This document shows positions 58,369 through 64,000 of a DNA stretch of 64,000 nucleotides, in pieces. Position 1 is the first letter of the stretch, and each line of letters begins with the position of its first letter. Position numbers and translations under genes: made by a program. This DNA comes from Eubacterium sp. MSJ-21 (GTDB lineage: Bacteria > Bacillota > Clostridia > Lachnospirales > Lachnospiraceae). The notes below the pieces were generated by a model. The model was not told where the DNA came from, made no database searches, and was given only the letters and a program-made list of their open reading frames with translations. The DNA is taken from the NCBI RefSeq assembly GCF_018918185.1, contig NZ_JAHLPZ010000007.1:62001-126000 (forward strand), in the 5' to 3' direction.

Positions 58369-59412
58369 ATGATTTATATTCGTACTGATGCGAATCATGA
58401 GATTGCAACCGGACATGTGATGCGCTGTCTGACAATCGCCGAAGAATTAAAACGAGAAAATAGAGACGTTTGCTTTGTGGTTTCAGACGAAGCATCGTTA
58501 CCACTTATCAGGCAGAGAGCATATCCTGCCTTAGTTATGCAGGATGATTGGAAATTTCCGGATATAGACCGAGAGTTTTTCGAACTATGTAAACGTGCAG
58601 GCAAGCAGGATATTTTACTTGTCGATTCATATTATATTACGAACGAATATCTGAAGCGGATGAAGTCGATATTCAAAATCGTAGTGTTTGATGATTTATT
58701 TTTTGAGAAAAAAGATGCAGACATTCTGATCAATTATAATGCGTTTTACCGGCAGTTTGATTATGCAGAGAGATATAGAGATTCCAATTGCAAATTGTTA
58801 TTGGGAGAAAAATATGTTCCATTACGTGAACAGTTTCGGGAGACAGAAAAGCAGGAACGAGTGCGTGATTGCGCAGGGATGGAAGTCCTTCTGATGTGCG
58901 GAGGAGGCGATCGGTACAATATGATTCTGGGTGTGTTGCAAGACCTATATCAACACGAAGAATCGACGTTTTCCAGATGTAATTGGAATGTTGTGATCGG
59001 AAGCTATTATCCAAGTAAGGATGAACTTACCGCGTTTGCAGATATGCATGAAAATATTTCTGTGATGGAAAATATATCTAATATGGCAGAGGTGATGAGC
59101 AGGAATGATCTGTGTGTAACGGCTGCAAGTACGGTGCTTTATGAATGTTGTGCTATGTTAGTTCCTACGATATTTTTTGTAGTTGCGGATGATCAGATTT
59201 ACGATGCGGAGTGTTTTTCGAAAGATCACATGATGCTGTATTGTGGGAATTTTGCGACAAAAAAAGAAGAATCGCTGATACAGTTTGAAAAGCAATTCCC
59301 ATTGACGATATTGAATCAAGTGAGGCGGCAGGACATGAAAGAGAAAATGCGCCGGTTTTCAGATGCGGATGGCGCGAAGAGAATCGTTGAGGCGATATTA
59401 GACAGAGAATGA
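58369..59412 (+). CDS. pseG: UDP-sugar hydrolase PseG
   Basis: The 347-residue GT-B-type hydrolase removes UDP from UDP-2,4-diacetamido-2,4,6-trideoxy-beta-L-altropyranose. It starts IRTDANHEIATGHVMRCL (Asp and His of the active region) and has LLMCGGGDRYN and CVTAASTVLYECCAML, the PseG pattern. Complete length. It is followed by a decayed cytidylyltransferase. Confidence 0.9.
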   Translation: MIYIRTDANHEIATGHVMRCLTIAEELKRENRDVCFVVSDEASLPLIRQRAYPALVMQDDWKFPDIDREFFELCKRAGKQDILLVDSYYITNEYLKRMKSIFKIVVFDDLFFEKKDADILINYNAFYRQFDYAERYRDSNCKLLLGEKYVPLREQFRETEKQERVRDCAGMEVLLMCGGGDRYNMILGVLQDLYQHEESTFSRCNWNVVIGSYYPSKDELTAFADMHENISVMENISNMAEVMSRNDLCVTAASTVLYECCAMLVPTIFFVVADDQIYDAECFSKDHMMLYCGNFATKKEESLIQFEKQFPLTILNQVRRQDMKEKMRRFSDADGAKRIVEAILDRE

Positions 59413-59429
59413 GCCCAAGGAGACCAGCT

Positions 59430-59873
59430 ATGAAAAGTCAATCATAAATTAGCAAAAAATTTTTTCCATATCGGTGGTAAAAAAGGTGACGTTAATGGAG
59501 CTGCTCCGTCTACAAGTGGGGAGATTGTATCCGATAATCTTCGTATCTGTAGACAGCATGGGATGGCGGCTGCATGTACGCCGTGTTATCAGTTAATGGC
59601 GACAAATGATGGAGATGGAATCAGCGAAAATGGGGTAGATTGGGATAAGTTTATCCAGATTGCATGCCCGCAGAGCTTTCGCTTCGAATACCTTCTGGAT
59701 ATATATGAACAGGCAGAAAAAAAGATTTGTCGAAGAAAACCGACCCGCATACAACTAGCTTAAAGGGAACTCTTCATCTGCCGATATATCAATCGTATAG
59801 TAATCAGACGAATATTAAAATAACAACCAAAGAGGATTTGGATTTGTTTGAGGGATATGTATGGAAGCGGTAG
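59430..59873 (+). pseudogene. Decayed IspD/TarI-like cytidylyltransferase
   Basis: Translation from about 59461 reads IVSDNLRICRQHGMAAACTPCY, then IACPQSFRFEYLLDIYEQAEKK, and stops at 59759-59761. In another frame LHLPIYQSYSNQTNIKITT KEDLDLFEGY follows to a TAG at 59871. Both parts match the C-terminal half of the IspD/TarI cytidylyltransferase family, out of frame with each other. The N-terminal nucleotide-binding part is missing; an AAGGAG and ATG at 59430 with a five-codon frame may be the relic of its start. The CDP-alcohol phosphotransferase gene follows directly. Confidence 0.75.
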
Positions 59874-59902
59874 CAGTATGACTTGACAGGAGAAAGTGTA
59901 TA

Positions 59903-60574
59903 ATGCAGAAGAAAAAAAAAGTAAATAAATCTGAGTTTATAATGAAACGAAAAGATAATTATTGGTGGGAACAGACATTGGTGAAACTTCAGAAGCCGTT
60001 GATTATTCGACTGGTTGATTCTCCGATTACTCCTAATATGGTTACGTTGTTCAATATGTTGGTGGTGTTGCCGGTTATATGTGTAGTTGCCTATTTCCGG
60101 ATATATTATCTTCTTGCTATCCTAATTCAGATTTATGCTAGCTTGGATATTGTGGACGGAAATCTTGCCAGAAATAAGAATAAGAAATCTGAACTTGGAA
60201 GGAAATTGGATATTCTTGCGGATACAATTTTTTATACGGTAGGATATGCATTTGTTGGAATGGGGATGAAAGTTCACTGGGGATGGATTGTAGTATTTAT
60301 AGGAGTACAGCAGATATATGGAATTATAGCCACATTTTTCATTGTTCCGAGATTGCGGAGAATAGAGAATTTTGAACATACCAAAGTAAAGCAGTTTTTC
60401 TTCAATAGAGGGATTATTTTCGGAATGGATGCGATTATGGAAACGCTGATTACATCGATCCTTTTGCTACTTCCAATACGTAAAGGAATCTTTATTATTT
60501 GTCCTATTTTGTGGGGGATAGATTTGATATATAGACTGTATGAGTTGCTGTGGGTTAATAGAAATGCGAGGTAA
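59903..60574 (+). CDS. CDP-alcohol phosphotransferase family membrane protein
   Basis: The 223-residue protein has about five or six membrane helices and the metal site DIVDGNLARN-x(8)-GRKLD-x(3)-D, the standard D-x2-D-G-x2-A-R-x8-9-G-x3-D-x3-D pattern, at about 85-110. Such enzymes move a phospho-alcohol from CDP to an acceptor. AGGAGA lies before ATG 59903. The lost cytidylyltransferase next to it would have made the CDP donor. The enzyme may therefore be without a local donor source. Confidence 0.85.
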   Translation: MQKKKKVNKSEFIMKRKDNYWWEQTLVKLQKPLIIRLVDSPITPNMVTLFNMLVVLPVICVVAYFRIYYLLAILIQIYASLDIVDGNLARNKNKKSELGRKLDILADTIFYTVGYAFVGMGMKVHWGWIVVFIGVQQIYGIIATFFIVPRLRRIENFEHTKVKQFFFNRGIIFGMDAIMETLITSILLLLPIRKGIFIICPILWGIDLIYRLYELLWVNRNAR

Positions 60575-60579
60575 CAGAC

Positions 60580-61776
60580 ATGGAGAAATTAGCGATAAAC
60601 GGTGGAACACTGGTGCGGGATACAAAGATATATTATGGAAAGCAGTGGATTGACGAGCAGGATATTCAGGCGGTTGCAGATACTTTGCGGAGTGATTATG
60701 TAACCTGTGGTCCGAAGACGCAGGAGTTTGAGAGAGCATTAGAGCAGTATACAGGGGCGAAGCATGCGGTAGCAGTCAGCAATGGAACGGCGGCGTTGCA
60801 TTGTGCCTGTATTGCAGCGGGAATCGGAGAAGGGGACGAAGTTATTACGACACCTCTTACATTTGCGGCAAGTGCCAATTGTGCACTTTATTGTGGCGCG
60901 CGACCGGTGTTCGCAGATGTTGAAATGGATACATACAACATAGATCCGGAAAGCATAGAGGCAAAGATTACGGACAGGACGAAGGCCATTGTGGCAGTTG
61001 ATTTTACCGGACAGGCAGTTAAGCATAAGAAAATCCGGGAAATTTGTGACAGACATCATTTAGTCTTTATAGAGGATGCGGCGCATGCGATAGCAACGAC
61101 GTATGACGGTGTGCAGGTTGGAAATCTGGCAGATATTACGACATTCAGCTTCCATCCGGTTAAGACAATTACCGGAGGAGAAGGCGGTGCCGTTCTGACG
61201 AACGATGACGCATTGTATCAGAAGATTAACCTTGTACATACACATGGAATTACGCATGATCCGATACTTATGGAGGAACCGGTACATGAAGGTCCTTGGT
61301 ATTACGAACAAATCATGCTTGGCTATAATTACCGAATCACGGATATACAGGCAGCGCTTTTATGCAGCCAGTTAAAAAAGCTGGATGCATTCAAAGCGAG
61401 AAGAAAGCAGATTGTGCAGATGTATGATGAAGCATTTGCGAAGCTGCCGGAAATAATTGTGCAAAAGGAAATCCCGGAATCAGACACGTGCAGACATCTG
61501 TATATTATTCGATTGGATCTGGAGAAATTGTCATGTACCAGACGCGAGTTTTTTGATGCGATGAGTGCGGAAAACGTGCAGTGTCAGATTCATTATGTGC
61601 CAGTATATTGGTTCCCATATTATCAGAAGCTTGGCTATGAGAAAGGCATATGTCCGGTTGCAGAGGAGATTTACAAAGGCATCATGAGCATTCCTTTATA
61701 TCCGAAGATGACAGACAAGGATGTGCAGGATGTGATACAGACCGTGACCAAGGTCGTGGGGAATTATCGTAGATGA
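60580..61776 (+). CDS. pseC: PseC-type UDP-sugar aminotransferase
   Basis: The 398-residue DegT-family enzyme performs the second step in pseudaminic acid synthesis (UDP-4-amino-4,6-dideoxy-N-acetyl-beta-L-altrosamine). The motifs SNGTAALH, TTPLTFAASANC, FIEDAAHA, SFHPVKTITGGEGG (PLP lysine) and GYNYRITDIQAAL are complete, and HYVPVYWFPYYQKLGY is a PseC-like C-terminal signature. ATG 60580 lies 5 bases after the phosphotransferase gene. The rest of the pathway is upstream. Confidence 0.88.
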   Translation: MEKLAINGGTLVRDTKIYYGKQWIDEQDIQAVADTLRSDYVTCGPKTQEFERALEQYTGAKHAVAVSNGTAALHCACIAAGIGEGDEVITTPLTFAASANCALYCGARPVFADVEMDTYNIDPESIEAKITDRTKAIVAVDFTGQAVKHKKIREICDRHHLVFIEDAAHAIATTYDGVQVGNLADITTFSFHPVKTITGGEGGAVLTNDDALYQKINLVHTHGITHDPILMEEPVHEGPWYYEQIMLGYNYRITDIQAALLCSQLKKLDAFKARRKQIVQMYDEAFAKLPEIIVQKEIPESDTCRHLYIIRLDLEKLSCTRREFFDAMSAENVQCQIHYVPVYWFPYYQKLGYEKGICPVAEEIYKGIMSIPLYPKMTDKDVQDVIQTVTKVVGNYRR

Positions 61777-61795
61777 GAACGGGGGGAGAAATAAG

Positions 61796-63301
61796 ATGGA
61801 TAAAACGATAACATGGATACAGAAAATACTGCGAATATGTGCGCATATGGACGATTATACTGCGGAAGATGCGCAAATGATTTTTCCAGGTATACATCAT
61901 GACTATGTGCAGTTTTCAGCACAGGAACAACAAAAAATCAAGGATATACTGCTGAGCCAGCTCGAAAAGAGAGATCTGTTGTTTGTGCTTTCGATATTGA
62001 TAAAAAATGGGGCGGCAGATGTGTGGATGCCGTTGGCATTGCAAGTCGTAGAGGCATTAGATTTTGACCCTGTGATACGTAGTATGTTAGAGGTACAAGT
62101 GAATGCGGTGAGTCATACCCGGTATTTAGAAGCTAGAGCGTTTCATGCCAATACTGTTCGGAAGTGGGAGAAAGAAATCCCGATTATGCAGACGTATAGA
62201 GAGGTTGCAGATCGAAATCAAAATAGGATCGTGATTGTGACAGAACAGTTGATATCTGAGCTGCACGCACCAACAAAATCAGTTTTGGAAATGGCGTATC
62301 TTTTGAAGCATGTCATGGGGTATGAGGTTTTGCTTGTAGTGCTTCCATGTAATGCAGGTGAGGTGTATGATCTTTGGTATAAAGCATGTGCGATGAATGC
62401 GGACGATAGTTATGAGACTGCTCCAATTAGGAGGAGTTATAAAGGAGAAGAATTTTTTGGATATCAAGTCAGCATGGAAGTAGGGAATGTCCGGGATTAT
62501 TCTATGATATTGTCCTATATTCTTGAATGGAATCCGTTATTTGTATTTAGTATGGGAACTATAAATCCGGTGGCAGATGTGCTGGCGAAATATACGACAG
62601 TCGTTGCGCAAAGCATGTCTACAGTATTGCCGGTGTCTGAGGCGCAGATCCTTATTGATCTGGGAGAAAATGATGCATTACTCGCGCAGCTTCCGCAGAA
62701 ATTTGTGCGGTTTTCGAAGGTTTCACATTATTTTGGGGAACCAAAGATGGTTCATACAAGAGAGATGTATGGAATCAAAGACGGTCAGTTTGTCTGTGTT
62801 GTCGTGGGAAACCGGTTGGAACAGGAACTGGATGAAGCATTCATCCACCTGGTGCAGAGTATAACGAGGCAAAATCATGAAGTGGCATTTGTATTTATTG
62901 GTGGTTTGGAAGAAAAAAAGAAGCTTTTGCAAGAGGCTATATCGCAGTCACAATTGTACTTTATAGATTATTGCACAGATCTGTTGGGGATATATAGGAT
63001 TATGGACTTGTATGTAAATCCAGATCGAAACGGTGGCGGGTATAGTGCAGCAATGGCACTTGCGTCGAGCCTTCCGGTAATTACGCTTGATCATGGAGAT
63101 GTAGCACTTCATGCGGGCTCTGATTTCTTGGTTTCCGATTACAACGAGATGCAGCAGGAAATTTTGCACTATGCAGAAGATTCGATGTATAGAGCGCTAC
63201 AACAGAAACAAGCAGAAAAATGTGCTGAATCAATGACAGAAGAAAAGATGTATCAGGACATGCAGAATAATATAAACAAGATAATAAAAGAGATTATATA
63301 G
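61796..63301 (+). CDS. Glycosyltransferase-like protein (GT-B fold)
   Basis: The 501-residue protein has an N-terminal helical domain (about 1-130) and two Rossmann-like halves: FVFSMGTINPVADVLAK and, after a hinge near 325, FVCVVVGNRLEQELDEAF, FVFIGG, LGIYRIMDLYVNPDRNGGGYSAAMALASSLPVIT (shortened). The last part, with NGGG and a Ser/Ala-rich loop, is like the nucleotide-sugar half of family 4 glycosyltransferases. GGGGGGAG precedes ATG 61796. It may transfer a sugar to flagellin or to the nonulosonate. Confidence 0.6.
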   Translation: MDKTITWIQKILRICAHMDDYTAEDAQMIFPGIHHDYVQFSAQEQQKIKDILLSQLEKRDLLFVLSILIKNGAADVWMPLALQVVEALDFDPVIRSMLEVQVNAVSHTRYLEARAFHANTVRKWEKEIPIMQTYREVADRNQNRIVIVTEQLISELHAPTKSVLEMAYLLKHVMGYEVLLVVLPCNAGEVYDLWYKACAMNADDSYETAPIRRSYKGEEFFGYQVSMEVGNVRDYSMILSYILEWNPLFVFSMGTINPVADVLAKYTTVVAQSMSTVLPVSEAQILIDLGENDALLAQLPQKFVRFSKVSHYFGEPKMVHTREMYGIKDGQFVCVVVGNRLEQELDEAFIHLVQSITRQNHEVAFVFIGGLEEKKKLLQEAISQSQLYFIDYCTDLLGIYRIMDLYVNPDRNGGGYSAAMALASSLPVITLDHGDVALHAGSDFLVSDYNEMQQEILHYAEDSMYRALQQKQAEKCAESMTEEKMYQDMQNNINKIIKEII

Positions 63302-63329
63302 TAAAAAACATTTTATTTTGGGAGAAAAA

Positions 63330-64000
63330 ATGATCGATTTTAACATAGCGCCTTATTCAGGTAATGAAATTGAATATATGATGCAGGCTGTTACAAACAA
63401 GAAGATCTGCGGGGATGGTCCATTTACAAAGAAATGTCATCAGTGGTTTGAAGAACGGTTTGGCGCGCAGAAAGTGCTGCTTACAACAAGCGGCACAACG
63501 GCTCTTGAAATGGCAACCATTCTATGTGGCTTAAAAGAAGGGGACGAGGTGATTTTGCCTAGTTATACGTTCTCGAGTACAGCGACGTCTATCGTTCTAA
63601 CCGGAGCGAAGCTGGTATTTGTTGATATCCGTCCGGACACGATGAATATTGACGAAACAAAAATCGAAGCAGCAATTACAGATAAGACGAGGGCAATCAT
63701 GGTCGTGCATTATGCGGGCGTGGCTTGTGAGATGGATACAATCATGGATATTGCCAGACGACATAATCTGAAAGTGATCGAAGATGCAGCACAGGGCGTT
63801 ATGAGTACATACAAGGGTAGATATCTTGGAACAATCGGAGACTTCGGATGCTATTCTTTCCATGAGACAAAGAATTATTCTATGGGAGAAGGCGGTGCCC
63901 TGGTTATTAATCATCCGGAATATAATGAGAGAGCCGAAATCCTGAGAGAAAAAGGGACGAACCGGGCGAAGTTTTTCCGTGGACAGGTGGACAAATATAC
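63330..64000 (+). CDS. WecE/RffA-like DegT aminotransferase (runs off the window)
   Basis: The first 223 codons are present. The motifs TTSGTTALEMA, PSYTFSSTAT, VHYAGVACEMD, VIEDAAQG and SFHETKNYSMGEGG (PLP lysine) match dTDP-4-amino-4,6-dideoxygalactose transaminases of the WecE type more than PseC. GGGAGAA lies before ATG 63330. It may start another deoxyamino-sugar branch. The C-terminus lies beyond base 64000. Confidence 0.8.
   Translation, partial: MIDFNIAPYSGNEIEYMMQAVTNKKICGDGPFTKKCHQWFEERFGAQKVLLTTSGTTALEMATILCGLKEGDEVILPSYTFSSTATSIVLTGAKLVFVDIRPDTMNIDETKIEAAITDKTRAIMVVHYAGVACEMDTIMDIARRHNLKVIEDAAQGVMSTYKGRYLGTIGDFGCYSFHETKNYSMGEGGALVINHPEYNERAEILREKGTNRAKFFRGQVDKY

Noticed and set aside
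59883-59902. TTGACA and TATAAT-like sequence before the CDP-alcohol phosphotransferase gene
   Set aside because: The two boxes are only about 9-12 bases apart, too close for a promoter; the AGGAGA there is the ribosome site.
1-64000. tRNA, rRNA, CRISPR arrays, phage genes or complete insertion sequences
   Set aside because: None was recognised by reading; the Rpn-like protein is transposase-related but shows no element ends.

Overview
The window looks like a chromosomal segment of a motile, Gram-positive Clostridia-type bacterium, most likely family Lachnospiraceae. Grounds: strong AGGAGG ribosome binding sites, intrinsic terminators, an S-box (SAM-I) riboswitch before metK, an mbl-flgF-flgG order and a comF-yvyF-flgM-flgN-flgK-flgL-fliW-csrA order like that of Bacillus, two flagellins, and gene types common in that family (aspartate carbamoyltransferase with regulatory chain, Rpn/PD-(D/E)XK transposase-like protein). 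No rRNA, tRNA, CRISPR array or complete insertion sequence was seen. Layout: (1) 1-4.1 kb is the tail of a surface-polysaccharide cluster (deacetylase-like protein, FemAB-like transferase, UDP-glucuronate 4-epimerase, UDP-glucose 6-dehydrogenase); its first 1.7 kb is visibly more AT-rich. (2) 4.1-11.9 kb is an envelope and accessory stretch: an Rpn-type nuclease, an LCP ligase, a large secreted protein of unknown function, an M23 endopeptidase, a lone Ig-like protein and an aldose 1-epimerase. (3) 12-17.3 kb is a detached flagellar module: a 1059-residue FliK-like protein, a 476-residue flagellin and a FliS-like protein. (4) 17.4-28.9 kb is mainly housekeeping: HIT hydrolase, VanZ-like protein, metK under a SAM riboswitch, a non-standard carbamoyltransferase, pyrB, pyrI, murA, metG, a lipoprotein, and a DivIVA-like protein with a striking cysteine ladder. 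(5) 29-36 kb: a PAS/GAF protein, mbl, flgF, flgG, a FlgJ-like rod protein, recD2. (6) 36.3-49.2 kb is the late flagellar cluster: comF, yvyF, flgM, flgN, two flgK copies, flgL, fliW, csrA, flaG, fliD, fliS, fliT-like, major flagellin. (7) 49.3-64 kb is flagellin glycosylation: two Maf proteins and a pseudaminic acid pathway (pseB, pseI, pseF, pseG, pseC) mixed with extra aminotransferases, a methyltransferase, a WbqC-like protein, a CDP-alcohol phosphotransferase beside a decayed cytidylyltransferase, and a glycosyltransferase-like protein. How it fits together: FlgM would hold back sigma-28 until the hook is complete, after which hag is transcribed from a sigma-28-type promoter. FliW and CsrA would then tune hag translation; the hag leader has two adjacent hairpins presenting AAGGA in six-base loops, the second over the Shine-Dalgarno sequence. 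FliS, FliT and FlgN are export chaperones, and the Maf/Pse genes decorate flagellin with a nonulosonic acid. The least explained features are a family of about 140-300 bp nested foldback elements in the 5' regions of pyrI, metG and the DivIVA-like gene (two share a fixed core with covarying stems); the DivIVA-like protein whose eleven cysteines all lie on an exact 11-residue period; the altered carbamoyltransferase; and the detached FliK-like/flagellin/FliS-like module.
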